Of a stretch of DNA of 64,000 bases, positions 37,001-47,652 are shown piece after piece. The stretch's first letter is position 1. Every line of letters begins with the position of its first letter. The notes below the pieces were generated by a model. The model saw nothing but the letters and a program-made list of their open reading frames with translations. It ran no database searches and was not told the DNA's origin. The translations under genes were made by a program, and so were the position numbers. The stretch covers positions 6,377,501 to 6,441,500 of the forward strand of contig NC_064043.1 in the NCBI RefSeq assembly GCF_932526225.1. Reading direction: 5' to 3'. This stretch comes from Nematostella vectensis (lineage: Eukaryota > Cnidaria > Anthozoa > Actiniaria > Edwardsiidae).

Positions 37001-38765
37001 TCATTAGGTGCCATAACAATTATTCTGTTATCCAAACATAACAACTTTTAATTGCTAGCTTTCAGAAGTCATTTCAAAACATTGCACTGTTCCTTGAACA
37101 AAAAGGATATTATACGGGGATAAGTAATGTTCAATCAGGTAAAATCAAAATACTGTTTTACATTGTCGACTATTAATAAAGAGATGCATGGGAATATCAC
37201 TAAAAACAGGTTTCAAGTTGTTTTGATGCTTTTCAAAACAATCTACGCAGTCAGGAAAGAAAAAAAACCCATGATAAAAACCACTCACTGGTGTTTTTAT
37301 CAAAATTCGTGTGGGTTTTAGACAGATTGAAATTAGACCAAAGTCGATCACCGCAAGGCACAAACATTGGAAGTATTACCTATAATCTGTTAGTTCTAAA
37401 TAAAAATAGTACCGATATATGTAGTAAGAGTTAGTGCGGAGATAATATGGTTAAAAACGTCGTTTGAAAGCAGAGTGTAATAAGACCATGTGTTCTGAAT
37501 TTGTGCCTTTTCAAAGTTTCGTGTGAAATCTAAAAGCCGTTGTAGCTATTGAAGTTGGTAATGAATACTGACGAATTCCCTGCCGTTACGTAAATCAACA
37601 TAGCCTGGTCGGTCCGGATATCCTTCTCTCCTCCAGGCACGGCGGCCGTGACCCTGTAACCAGCGGCGTACAGAACGCAACAAAGGAAGACTCCCGAAGT
37701 AATCTAGTTTGGCTTCTTTCGGCCCCCAAAACAAGATGGTACTTTTATCAGTGTACTTGAGTGCGGATAGGAATCGCTAGTAAAGTTATCAGCAAAATTT
37801 ATCAACAGTATATTTCTTCTAGTGACCTTTCATGTCGGAATTCAAGGAGTCAAGCCATATCGATAACCTCACACAGGCGGATTTTAAGGATGAAGTGTTT
37901 TTAGTGACCAAAACATAGATCTGTTATCATTCAAGTGAGAAACTTGTTTACGACAAAGATAATTAAGTCCTTTACGAAGTTTTAAAGCATAAAGCCGAGT
38001 ACCTTAAAGAAAGCTCAGAATACACGTAAGTCAAGATGACTAATTGCGCAAGAGAATGTCATGTGGCTTTTACATGAGGGAAACTTTAATTAAAGGGATG
38101 CTAGTGTGATATTTATTAGAGGGTAATTTATACATCAAGAGTAAATAGACTTTCCGCGGTGTCACACGAAAGCTCCAACACCATACCAAGGTCATATGCG
38201 CCAATCGGTAACCTTAAACCTTGAATATATCCTACCTGATCGCGCTTAGCTCAATGGCATCTTTCGTCCTTCTTGCAACATGCGGCATAAGAGATAAATG
38301 GCTTATTTCCACCATAGGCCAGCATATATTAAAGATCAGAGTTAAAATACCAAAGTACGTGGTTTTCTGCCATTCTTCTGTATTCTCATCACACATGAGA
38401 CATGGACTAAACAGAAATGGCCATACAATGGCGATTCCTACGCAACCAAATAAATGCCAAATCTTTTTGTTCCCGTAACGTTCCCCTACTATTTTGGTGA
38501 TCTGTCTATCGCAGAGGTAACCAATAAATGGCGTGGAAAAAGCATCGGCGAGCTGCGACGCGAGGAAAATGTATCCAGCGTTGACGGCGGATAGACCCAT
38601 TACTTTGGTAAAATAAATGAGAGAATAGCTGAACCATGCTTGGATGCAGAGATCGTTGAATACATGTCCAACGCCGTAAGCAAAGCGCTGTTTCAGTGGA
38701 GTCCTATCGGGTTTTACTAGCTTGTTATTTCGTTCTCCGCAGAGCTTGTGAACGAGAGCTTTCAT
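31059..38765 (-). CDS. Gene C: MFSD12-like transporter, the most canonical copy
   Basis: Ten coding exons on the - strand: 38765-38236, 34567-34459, 34192-34096, 33184-32991, 32872-32780, 32472-32380, 32284-32111, 31860-31760, 31537-31389, 31180-31059. All phases fit, giving 553 residues. Family motifs are intact: YGVGHVFNDLC in helix 1, DAFSTPFIGYLCDR in helix 2, GNKKIWHLFGC, YFPIYLTE in helix 7 and SFVDK in helix 10. The loop between helices 6 and 7 is short and charged (about 65 residues), as in ordinary members. The last exon is less certain: without the last splice the frame stops at 31345, giving 527 residues. A 5'-UTR intron (donor at 39272, acceptor at 38837) is plausible. By family, the likely role is lysosomal or pigment-organelle transport, cysteine import in vertebrates. 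Confidence 0.87.
32500..32755 (-). pseudogene. Three decayed tandem copies of the 3' half of gene C exon 5
   Basis: On the + strand the exon segment TTAAGTAGATGGGGAAGTAC followed by GTCTGGAT recurs three times downstream in the intron (near 32700, 32622 and 32532), each with part of the flanking sequence CTTTTACAGCCCTTA. The first copy changes the donor GT to AT and the others are also mutated. None has an acceptor, so they are dead tandem duplicates 75-105 bp apart. Confidence 0.8.
33263..33784. mobile_element. ~520-bp MITE with long terminal inverted repeats
   Basis: The left end (CTGCTTGCAGGCGTTTACCC then TTTTCGCTATGCGC) is mirrored at the right end (GCGCATAGCG, then CCGGTGAACGCCTGCAAGAAG). 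Nearer the centre, ACCTTAAGCAAGGACGACGA is mirrored by CGTCGTCGTTGCTTAAGGTT. It has no coding capacity. It lies in intron 3 of gene C. Confidence 0.8.
35697..35805. repeat. Short minisatellite of GGTCCTGGGATCGTTTCG units
   Basis: Five to six imperfect copies of an 18-20 bp unit in intron 1 of gene C. Similar units in inverse orientation appear at 30955-31010 (CCCAGGACCTGAAACGATCC). Confidence 0.75.
37590..37715 (-). pseudogene. Probable decayed duplicate of gene C exon 2
   Basis: The - strand reads ITSGVFLCCVLYAAG and ends DIRTDQAMLIY before a GTAACG donor at 37589. This matches the layout of exon 2 in genes A (ASGIFVYAIVWALL, then SDQQTVFT) and C, including the phase-0 end. It cannot join exon 1 of gene C, which ends in phase 2: an in-frame TAG stands directly before ATT, and the alternative acceptor at 37716 is one base out of frame. 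The intact exon 2 is at 34567-34459. I therefore read this as a broken second copy of exon 2 inside intron 1; an unseen micro-exon is the alternative. Confidence 0.55.
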
Positions 38766-40380
38766 CTTGACGAAGTTCGTGGACGGCTGAACCCACGTCG
38801 TGTGGGATACTTGGCGTTTTTATCCCGAGCCGTTTCCTGCGAGGAAAGAGAAAATGCAAGGTTCATCTGGTATTTCAACCCTTTGAGGAAACCCCGGCTT
38901 ATCATTGACCTGTAGAATGACAAGCAAACGGACCACTTAGAATCCGCGTTTCAATTGTTTCAGAGCTCACATGACTAAACTTGACTTTGGGAAATTTATT
39001 TCGGTACAATACCCAAAAAAAGCAAGCTTCTAAATTTTCTGATACTAAAATGTATTTTCGCGAGTAAAAACCCCGAGGGACTCAAATGTGTTTGTTTCAA
39101 GATAATCGTTTTTTTTTTACAACTTATGAGCGTCGATTTGGCGAGGTGTCAAATTTGAAAATTTCTAAGACAACAAAGAAAGTCCCAAGATCACGGTTTA
39201 AATTTAACGAATAATCGCTTGCAAGATGCGGCACGAGTTTCCATGTAGCGAAGTTTTTTTTTTTCATCTTACCTTGCTTTTTTGATAAAGTTCGCTGGCC
39301 TTGTTGAGCGGGGACTCTCTTGTACTCGCTTGTATCCGCTTGCTTGTCTGTGTAATAACAAGTGAGCGTTCAAAACATCCAGCAGCCCAAATAATAAGAC
39401 CCAGAACTTGCGATGAACAACTCAAACTTGTGAACCTCTCCGTTCTACAGCGCACTGAAAAGCGGCACCGGGATAGAACAGGATTGTTCACGAGGAGAAA
39501 AAATAACTGAAGCTTGCTGTTCTCTCTCAAGGCGAGTGACAAAGGCCGCATCTGTAATTTCATCACCTCTAAATGTTGTTTTTCCCGAAACGGTTGATTG
39601 GTAACGTTTTAGGAGGGGAGAGGGAAAGTAAAAAAAATTGCCTTAGTCATGAGTCGGTTCTACTATCAGTAAACATATAACAATGGATATCATATTCACT
39701 AACCGTTGTACATCAAGAGCTTACAGCTATATTTTGTGAAAAAAAATGCCAAGTATGTGATAAAATGGCTGTAAATATTTTTGTTGTGCCTACCTCCCCC
39801 TTGTAATAGAATTGGTATGTTTTAGTATTTGCATATAAGCATGACGTAAACAGTCACGCGATCTCTTTTTTGTCCTTGAAGAAAAGCAGATGTCACGGGC
39901 TTTGCGCTCGATTTTAACGAACTAATAATATAATTCCGCTTCTGAATTACATAAATATAGAGCGAATGTTTTTAAAGCTCTTTCTTCACAGCAAGAAACG
40001 TTTATATAGAACCAAAATGTTTGGATATTCCGCTGAAGACCATTGGAGATCGGTGATCTGGGCTTTGTCCTGTGGACCCTAGATCTGCCGGAAGCTGCTA
40101 ACGTGATCATGAACTGGCCAATCAGGAGCCCTTGGGCACGTGGTTTGTATGTAAAATATTTCACGGGTTCAACTCGTGACAGAGCTGCGCCCGAAGCAAG
40201 AGAGTTTCTAGAAGAAATAATTTCACTTTCAAAGGGTAATATTTGGATATGATTCGATAAAAAACTAAATAAAATATATAGTAAAATGAAATATTTCGAC
40301 CAGCAGATGGGAGAATATGTTTGTAAATATATTCTAATTACTTTTAATTGCTTATTATTTTACATTAAAATCTTTCTTTT
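38766..40380. other. Upstream region of gene C and intergenic sequence
   Basis: Contains a plausible 5'-UTR exon ending at 39273 and an acceptor at 38837 for gene C. No other gene or repeat was recognised. Open frames near 39264-39566 overlap on both strands and have no family match. Confidence 0.35.
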
Positions 40381-40386
40381 CTCCAC

Positions 40387-40475
40387 AGGCAGCCCAAGGC
40401 TACTGTCAGTGGTTTATAAAGGAATGTATGGGGGAATTTATATGTTAGCGAAAAAATACTTTATCGTGAAGTTTG
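40387..40475 (+). repeat. Interspersed repeat family, third locus (deleted middle)
   Basis: Starts GGCAGCCCAAGGCTACTGTC after CTCCACA and runs to ACTTTATCGTGAA, as at 12579. It then jumps to the far end of the family sequence (CCGCCACGAATTGTGTTTCT), skipping about 90 bases present at 51398-51588. Confidence 0.85.
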
Positions 40476-40859
40476 AAGTCCGCCACGAATTGTGTTTCTC
40501 TCTCTGTATTTTTATACAATATATACTAGAAGTTTCTAATAGAAAGTGAAGTGCTCGCAAAATAGTGTTCGAGTAAAGATTTTGAATATTGAAAATGCTT
40601 TCTTCGCATCTTGCCAGATTTTCAGGTTTTTTGAGACAGTGAGCTAAGGGAAATCTTTTAGGGCTCGTTTACAGGAGACGGCTAGCCCAGTTTGACCGGG
40701 GTGAATCTCAGTCTGCCTCAAGTAAACGAACATTTAGTTTCATTGTTTTATTGTGAATAGTAAAATAACTTCCACAGATTATCTAAGTGACAGAAAGATA
40801 ACTATACTTTAAAATATTTCAGTGATCTGAAACACATTTAAAAGCAAGAGTTTGAAACT

Positions 40860-40940
40860 TTCAAAGAACGTTGTCATATCAGGGCGGTAGCAGGGAGTGG
40901 GGCACTGGGGGCACGTGCCCCCCCCCCCCAATATTTTCAA
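40860..40940. repeat. Fragment with CACGTGCCCCC and C run
   Basis: GGGGCACTGGGGGCACGTGC followed by about 13 C and AATATTTTC looks like the terminal part of an interspersed element. Only one end is visible. Confidence 0.4.
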
Positions 40941-41158
40941 AAATTATAAGGAGCAAAAGAATGGAGAAACCAAGCTAAAAAAGTTCAAGGGTAAACCTAT
41001 AAAACCTTTGTCGTGCGGGTCCTTTTTGTGTGATGTGGCGCAATTGCTCTTGTATTGTTACTTTAGTCCAGTTTTATTAAACTTAATTTCTGCTCTTGGC
41101 ATGTGATATCCAACAGTTGATAATGAAACAACAACTTTTTTTTTTTATCTTCCAAATT

Positions 41159-41340
41159 CAACACATACAAAATAGTAACAATAAACCGAACGTGTGTTTG
41201 GTACTCAATGAGAAATCAAACTACTTCTGGTCATATGTTATGTTCAACAATGAGCAGCCCAGTAATAAGGCTAGCACCACTTTATCTTCGTTATTTGGGG
41301 CTTGCCAAGAATCTATTCAAAGATCTGCTTAATGATACAA
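41159..41340 (-). pseudogene. Tandem duplicate of the 3' end of the Helitron RPA-like gene
   Basis: TCTGGTCATATGTTATGTTC at 41227 repeats the sequence at 41476, and the match continues through GCTTGCCAAGAATCT to the AAAGATNTGCTT segment. The upstream flank (AATGAGAAATCAA) is duplicated too. The unit is about 250 bp. The copy has frame breaks. Confidence 0.8.
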
Positions 41341-41430
41341 GTTCAACACGTTAAAGAAGTAACAATACACAGTAACGTGCATTTGGTATTTAATGAGAAA
41401 TCAAGCTACTTAAGAACGTATTTGTGTCTT

Positions 41431-41763
41431 TTAGGGCTTGTTGTTGGGAGAGGCACATGAGACAATCCGTGTCTTCTGGTCATATGTTATGTTCAACAAT
41501 GGGCAGTCAAGTAAGGCTACCACCACTTCATCTTCTGTGTTTGACGTGGGCTTGCCAAGAATCTCTTCAAAGATGTGCTTGATGACATCATTAAACAAAG
41601 TCAGTGTTAGCTTGGCTTTGTCGCCTTTACGGACCACAACCTTAACAAGACACTGTGTGGAGCAACTCTCTTTCTTTTGGATTAGCTTGCAGTTGCTGCA
41701 TTTAATGACTGGTTTGTCAGTTTCAGTGATCTTTTTGTGACACACTTGGCAACACACATACAT
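41431..41763 (-). pseudogene. RPA1-like C-terminal zinc-ribbon segment
   Basis: Starts CCQVCHKKITE, then VIKCSNCKLIQ, giving a four-cysteine zinc ribbon inside an OB fold as in the RPA70 C-terminal DNA-binding domain. Strands LTLTLFNDVIKHIF and DEVVVALLDCPLLNITYD follow. Its 3' end is tandemly duplicated at 41159-41340. Confidence 0.75.
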
Positions 41764-41862
41764 ATCGAAGGACGATATTCCTAGGATTTTTAATGTAATT
41801 ACCTTTTCTGTGAAGAAAACAGGAAGCTCTGCAGGAATTTGGACTGGTATATCAAAGGGATT

Positions 41863-42504
41863 TCACTCAGTGATCTTGCAACAATGCACGGAAGTGGCTA
41901 GAGCCAAACTACTTGAATTATACTCTTTCACAACCCTCAAATTCTTGAAGGTGTAAGTTTTCCTTTCGTTAATTTCGTGGGCATGGTCTCCCCAGGCTTT
42001 TAGCTTTATTGCACTTGTTGGATCTGCTAGGTAACATTCAACTTTATCTTTCTCTCCTAGACGGGTATCCATCGTTTTAATGGTTGATAGCTGGGAAACT
42101 GTTGCTGTTATGTCGATAAGCTGGTTTAAATGTGCTCCTGTTAACGAGGCAATGTTATTGGTAGGAGGTATTGGTACAGATTCAAAATCAATGGTGGTGT
42201 CAATTAACTCTGCCTCACGAGATAGAAGGATAGTTTTTGTGCTATTTGTTTCGTCCAGCCTGAACCTCTTTAACTTTACTGGGCTAACAGCTTTGCTCTT
42301 GCTTTCAAATTCACCTCGGCGCTTGGGTGCAAAACAAACGGCCCTCAGAAGCTCTGATTTGGTTTGCAGTTGGAGGTCAAAATATGAGGTCTTAGTGCTT
42401 TTCTTTATCGGAGAAACATTATGGATATACCCACACACTTCTGTGTCATCGTTGTCCATGTCAATCTGAGTGAAAAGAAAGAAAAAATGTGACTTGGTGA
42501 GCAA
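41863..42504 (-). pseudogene. RPA1-like OB-fold segment carried by the Helitron
   Basis: Contains VCGYIHNVSPIKKSTKTSYF, an OB-fold opening strand pattern, and a later segment with TRLGEKDKVECYLADPTSAI followed by LKAWGDHA. Single-strand-binding RPA-like proteins are known cargo of many Helitrons. It lies directly downstream of the helicase, as expected. The open frame may have been a separate gene or the end of the polyprotein. Confidence 0.75.
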
Positions 42505-42648
42505 AGAATCTGGTTAATAACAATGAGAGGTAATTAGGAGGAAACTTAAGTAAAAAAAAAAACTTACCCCTAGATAACAGTGTGTTTGGAGTACAACTAT
42601 TTTTTCATGCAAATGCCTCCTAGTAAATCACAGTTAGATTCAGCAGTA

Positions 42649-43050
42649 CTAGCTATTTTTCTTAGCTACCTGATTATAATATGCAGTGCGGGTGTTTTGT
42701 GCTAATAGATCCAGTCTTGCCTCTTCGTCTATGCGGTATTGTAACGTTGGTGATGTCTTTAGTGCAGTTAAACGTTGGTATGTCATTGTTTCTATGACAC
42801 ATGATGATAACGCTTTAACTCTGCTCAAAGCAACATAAGAAATACCAGGGGTTTTCTCTGATTTACCTATATCTACCCAAGCTTTTGGTAATGTGAGTCC
42901 TTGAGATTTGTGAATAGTTAATGACCAGGCCAATTTAGGTAATTGCTGCCTTTCATGAAGACCATCTGCTGAGTGAGCAGACACAGTTATAGGGCATATA
43001 GGAACATGATGGAGTTGTATTGCTAATTGATGATCCCTCATAGTGATCAA
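42649..43050 (-). pseudogene. Pif1-like helicase C-terminal fragment
   Basis: Contains LAWSLTIHKSQGLTLPKAWV and GISYVALSRVKALSSC, motifs V and VI of Pif1 helicases. It overlaps the previous fragment in another frame, so a frameshift lies near 43000-43050. Confidence 0.88.
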
Positions 43051-43560
43051 ATTGCACTATGACTGCAATGGGTAAATCAGGTGGCTGATGGCCTGTTTCG
43101 TAGATAATATCAACAACAGTTCCTGTGGCCCCATTACAAAGACCAACAATAGGCCCCAAATTCATGGTAAGCATGACTTTAGCACCTTTTGATAGGGAAA
43201 TAAATGGCTCTAAACCCGACATCTCATCAGAGCTGACCTTCTTGGCTAAAGCAGAAGAATGACATCTTACTTCTTTAAGGTTATTTTGAAGTCTACTTAG
43301 GCATTCGCCGGTGAGGTCTTTATTGCCTCTAAGCCCAACAGGTAGCTTTAACAAAGAGTGAATTGTTACACCCTATATTTGAAATGCAGCCTTGCCAGTT
43401 CTAGCTGTAACCACACATAAACTTTTTAAAAGAGCACGAATGCCATTTATGAGATAGCTTTTTCCTGTTCCTGCTACTCCAAGCAAAATGAATTTGAGAG
43501 ATTTCTTATTTGCAGAAATATCCTCTGAATGTGACATTATAATATCGTAGCTTGCATTTC
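42953..43560 (-). pseudogene. Pif1-like helicase fragment with Walker A, stop and internal deletion
   Basis: The frame reads SLKFILLGVAGTGKSYLI (Walker A), then VVTARTGKAAFQI, an in-frame TAG at 43375-43373, then GVTIHSLLKLPVG. After NNLKEV the sequence jumps to a region near motif IV-V (LSKGAKVMLTMNL). The Walker B DE motif and motif III region are therefore deleted, which rules out ATPase function. Confidence 0.85.
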
Positions 43561-43690
43561 ACTGAAACTGTTAACATCAACATGTTCATAAGTTGTTTGA
43601 CAGATGACTTGCTATTTTACTTTTTATCCAGGTTGGCATTTTGCCAATTTGTTGTGCAGTATAATTGATTCTATCCTGAAGCCAATCATG

Positions 43691-44119
43691 CTATGGCTGG
43701 GTATTTGTTTGAAAAGAATTGTCAAATGGTGTACAAAGATCAGATAAGATCATCCATTCCTCGCGGATGTTTCCAGATTCAAAGTGATCAGACTCATTAT
43801 CCATTGCACAATCTTCTTGGTGTTTAATTACAGTTTGAAGCTTATCAAACCAATCTGGTACATTTGCATGGGCATATGGTGTATTAAGAAATTCGTGCCA
43901 TTTTTTAATAAAATTTTCAGCCGATGGTTCTCCACTGTCCCATGCATTTGTCTGGCTAGTGTTCCAAGGCTTATACCTTATCAACTGGTATTTACAGAAC
44001 AGTGGAAAGTTTGGTCCATTGGGGTTAGGGGAGTAAGTTGGAAATATTCTTGGTATAATATTGTCAGACTGTTTAGTAAGCTCGTTGTTTACTATTTTGT
44101 ACTTTGTTGCAAATTGCAC
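43691..44119 (-). pseudogene. Helitron linker region between Rep and helicase
   Basis: Contains FATKYKIVNNELTK, IIPRIFPTYSPNP and FCKYQLIRYKPW. The last resembles the FCRYQLIKYKPW-type segment between Rep and the Pif1 helicase in Helitrons. It ends with a stop before the helicase part. Confidence 0.8.
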
Positions 44120-44177
44120 AAAATTAAGGTTAGTTACTTCTTGTGAGTTGTCATAATTGTCACGATTAGCATAAACA

Positions 44178-44855
44178 TCAAGCAGTGAGTTCTCTGAGCA
44201 AATTTGGTTTTTTTTCTATAGATGGCTTGTTCTTTACTCTGCGGGATCCATTCAAACTGATAGGTTTAATAATAAATGAGGAACTATGCATTTTCAAAGA
44301 CAGCAGATGGTGCATTACTTCTTGTGTAGCATAATCTCTTTTACCTAGTGTTTTCATTATCACTTTTTTAATTGCTCTATGAGGATTGCTACTAATCAAT
44401 ACATTATTAACAATGGAATTAAAGGCAGTTTTTAACAGTGGTGACCGTGGTTCACCTTTAGCAGCATACTTAGTTAGATATTCTACACAAGCATAATGAT
44501 CAATGACAACTTGAATAACACAATTTGCACGCCAACCTTGCAACTGAAGCTGCTGGTTGCTATTCAGACGACAGTCATTTCTTTCAGTCACAATCTTTGC
44601 TCTGTATTGAATCTCTTTAGACTTGCTATAAATTTCCTCAAATATTAATTCAGTGCTGGGACATATTTCAATCGGGAAATAGAATCTGCATTTTAATTCT
44701 TGCCCACCATTCCTTTTTTTTAGACAACAGCTTGTACTGCAGCGTTTGTGACGTTGGACCATGTTCAGTAGATCACAATAGTCTGATTCAATGTCCAAAT
44801 CAGGAATGTCCCTGTATTTCCTTTGACAAGGATGGATATCTGGCCTGACCCACAT
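44178..44855 (-). pseudogene. Helitron Rep fragment with catalytic tyrosine motif
   Basis: Contains RHKRCSTSCCLKKRNGGQ, CRFYFPIEICPST and VEYLTKYAAKGEP. YLTKYAAK fits the two-tyrosine motif of Helitron Rep, where the tyrosines nick and join DNA; both are present. The fragment ends in frame at 44178, and the next piece is in a different frame. Confidence 0.85.
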
Positions 44856-44931
44856 ACTTTCATCTGGAGGATAAGGATTGACAGTGGATAATAGCCAATC
44901 TACATATTTACATGCTTCCTGAGAGGCTTCA

Positions 44932-45267
44932 TTACCGGCAGCTATTTCTTTGTCTCAGCTCACATAACCCTGGATCATTTTTAAGCTTAGCTGTGCCATG
45001 ACAGTGAATACTACCTCTGCCTTGGTATTCAAACCTGTACCAGTGCCATTTGGCATCTAGAGTTTTATGAAGCCAGTGTTTTATAAAGCTTTCTAACCTT
45101 TGTGTGAAAAACCAGTCAACAATATGTGGGTTATCTATGACATTTTGTCCTCTTTCTGCACTAGTCATACCACCAAAAAATGCATGTAACTCTGGCCAAT
45201 GCATATCAGCAGAGGAAAATGTAAAAATGAACGTCGGCGTACCAACTGCAGTTACAATGGCTTTCAA
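44932..45267 (-). pseudogene. Helitron Rep nuclease fragment with HUH motif
   Basis: Contains [20 protein letters not shown] and [17 protein letters not shown]. The HCHG pair is the metal-binding HUH motif of rolling-circle Rep proteins. It is broken off before the tyrosine motif by a frameshift near 44935. Confidence 0.9.
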
Positions 45268-45280
45268 ATCTTCTCTAACC

Positions 45281-45781
45281 TTATGACAATAGGCATTTTT
45301 TCCAGCAATATTTGCAACATAGCGACACTTTGGACATTAACTCTGCAGACGTATTATTTGTAGCCATCTCCTGCAACTCATCAATTGTTAGATGAGCCTC
45401 GCCAGGATTCTGTTTTAAAAATATACCACTTTGTTGTAAAGTTCTCTTTCTTCTGATCATATCAAAAGCCCAGTATGAAAATCTAGGATGGATGGCAAAA
45501 CGATACTTCCATTTACCACCAACATTTTCTCCAAATTTAATCAAGTGCTTGATTCCTTCATGAAGACTAACATTCCTGACAAGTGAAGGGTTGGTAGGGT
45601 TCCCCTTCCCATCAGGGAATAATGTAGGAAATGCCATGGTTGCAAGGAATGGAGTTTTATATTCATTACATGGTTCCTCACCATGGGCTGGCCAATTCAG
45701 AGGTCTTTCTGCAGAGAGTTGACTTTTAATAGCATCTATTTCTTGTTGCTGTTCCTGTCCAATAGGTAAAAAACTACTCAT
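45281..45781 (-). pseudogene. Helitron helicase-like N-terminal domain fragment
   Basis: Contains [36 protein letters not shown] and [13 protein letters not shown], characteristic of the Helitron_like_N region that precedes the HUH nuclease motif. It ends by frameshift after the VSLCC segment. Confidence 0.85.
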
Positions 45782-45787
45782 ATCTGT

Positions 45788-46114
45788 TTATTCATTGTAA
45801 ACAATATCATCGTCTGAGATTTCAGTTGGAGGGCCTTGGTCTGGCATATTTATTTGTTGAAAATCTCCATTATCTGGGTTAATTGTAACTAAGTCAAGAG
45901 GAACATCATTTTCTGGCAAACAACTTAAAGCTTTAATATCAATAGTGACATCTGCATAGTGAGGATTATTATTTTTTAGCCAGAACAAAGCATCTTGGAC
46001 CCTTTGCTTTCGGACAGTTACATCTTTAAATGTGTTTTCTTTTCCTTTTACTTTCACAACAATAATGGATACATCCTTGGGATACCTTGGCAATGTATCA
46101 GCAAATTTAGGCAA
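45788..46114 (-). pseudogene. Helitron protein fragment after frameshift
   Basis: Continues the previous fragment in another frame, with [14 protein letters not shown] and VTVRKQRVQDALFWLKNNNP, a region that in Helitron polyproteins lies between the zinc finger and the Rep domain. It stops at 45788, a few bases before the next fragment. Confidence 0.75.
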
Positions 46115-46659
46115 TGACCTGAATATCCTCTTTGGCCACCAGGTTTAATGTGAACCCTCATGATTGGAAGAGCGCGAGCAATCAACATTTCTTCTATCTG
46201 AGTTAATCCTAGTAATTCATTTGGGACTGGGCTAGGCATCATGGAGTTTTCTATAGAAAATAGCTTTGGTATATTTTTATCTTTGGCGCACCGTGAGCAA
46301 ATATACGAGTTTGTTTTTCTCTCTTTCAATGGCCATACTTCTTTGCATATTTTACATTGATTAAGAGTGTATTGAATAAACTGATGAAACTGCTTGATAT
46401 TTGATATTGCCCATGGTTGCTCATGCAAAAAACCATCCAATGAAGTATTAAATTGAGCCAAATAACGCTGTTGCAAATCAAATGGAGTGTTATTCTTATC
46501 CTTACAAAATTGTGCCTCAGCATCAATCCCCTCTTGGCCATTTAATTTCTTGATTTTTCCCTCTTTAAAGTTTTTTCTCCTTTTAGCCAATCTTTCTTCT
46601 TGTGTTTCTTGTGACTCGCATGACCTTTTCATTTTTTCATATTCTCGTCTCTTTTTCAA
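46054..46659 (-). pseudogene. Helitron protein, N-terminal zinc-finger region
   Basis: A lysine-rich start is followed by CKICKEVWP and YICSRCAKD, a CxxC...CxxC zinc finger. [20 protein letters not shown] comes next, a block found just upstream of Rep in animal Helitron proteins. The frame is lost near LIHCQG; the continuation is in another frame at 45788-46114. Confidence 0.85.
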
Positions 46660-46746
46660 CCTTCTTTCTTTTGCTCAGGTGATTCAGAAATTCTTCTTAT
46701 TCATGCCTCCTCTCAAGCTACAATCTATTACATTCCATGCCTCCTC

Positions 46747-47145
46747 TCAAGCTACAATTAGCTGGGCATCTTCAATTTTATCATTTACATCTAAGGACCC
46801 ACTGACTTCACAGTCTATAAAAATTGATTTCTTGTGAGAAATCTGTCTTTTTGTCATGCAATAATAATATCTGGTAAAAAAACTATTCTCTCTTTTTTCA
46901 AATGAAACATAAGTGTGCTTGTAGTTTTTGGCTACAGCATACTGGCGTGGAGACTTTGGAATATTCCTTTTTAAAAATAGTTTCAGCTTTTTTCTGAGCT
47001 TTCGTTTTCTTAAAAGTTGCAGTATTTTACGTTGTGGAATACTGGATGGGGCACGATCTCTGTTGTGTCTTAACCGAGACTTGATTTTTGAAGCATCTAG
47101 TTTTCTAACTGTAACAAAAATACTTAGTTCGCCACACTCAATCAC
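46747..47145 (-). pseudogene. Unrecognised basic open frame upstream of the Helitron Rep gene
   Basis: A 132-residue open frame, very Lys/Arg-rich in the middle (RKRKLRKKLKLFLKRN). No family is recognised. Its position, just upstream of the Helitron N-terminal region on the same strand, makes it a candidate leader or extra exon of the element, but it could be chance. Confidence 0.3.
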
Positions 47146-47466
47146 TCAATATATCGCCGAAACATCTTTCAACGCAAGACCTTTCAGGGTTTGAGATAAA
47201 AAAAAACTACTATAATGGGTGATCACAGCGTTCAATCCAGTTTTTGGGTCAATGGGTAGTCGTTTAGCAATTTGAGAAGCACGTGGTTTGTTTATTGGCA
47301 CAAAGCCCCGCCAAGCGGTCTCATTCCCCCGAAGGGCGTTTAAAATCCCGTGCACGGGCTTAGCAATCCCACAATGGGGCTCCATAATCCTCACGGGATT
47401 ATGTATTTTCTCTCGCAGCGTTTGCGTCATCAAGTTCGAGTTCCGCTGGTGCCGTTCGTCTCGCAC
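47146..47466 (-). pseudogene. Unrecognised open frame at the 5' side of the Helitron
   Basis: A 106-residue frame with a mixed, protein-like composition (ETAWRGFVPINKPRASQI, LPIDPKTGLNAVITHY). I do not recognise it. It ends just before the next open frame, in the same orientation. Confidence 0.3.
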
Positions 47467-47652
47467 GCTGCACCAAATCTACTGAATTTTTCCAAGAAAA
47501 TCGACCTGCAGTTGCTAAAACACCACTCATTTGACCGGTTAGAAACTTAGAATGAAAGCTGTGATAAACTATCCAGGCAATTCCAATAAACGAAGACATC
47601 TTACCTTCATAAATCCGCTGAAGCAGGACCACTGGCGAATGACAGAGGCGAA

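Larger units (their letters stand above)
41431..46659 (-). mobile_element. Decayed Helitron with Rep, Pif1-like helicase and RPA-like parts
   Basis: The - strand carries the Helitron gene order in pieces. First are a zinc-finger/N-terminal region and the conserved [17 protein letters not shown] block. The rolling-circle Rep follows with an HUH-type HCHG motif and a YLTKYAAK tyrosine motif, then a Pif1 helicase with Walker A GVAGTGKS and the late motif LTIHKSQG. RPA-like single-strand-binding segments come last. Helitrons move by rolling-circle replication using Rep nuclease and helicase. Stops, frameshifts and internal deletions separate the pieces, so the copy is dead. I could not place the TC and CTRR ends with confidence. 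Confidence 0.9.

Noticed and set aside
37546..37734. 62-codon - strand frame with many Arg residues
   Set aside because: A different frame of the same segment matches exon 2 of the transporter family and has a donor in the expected phase.
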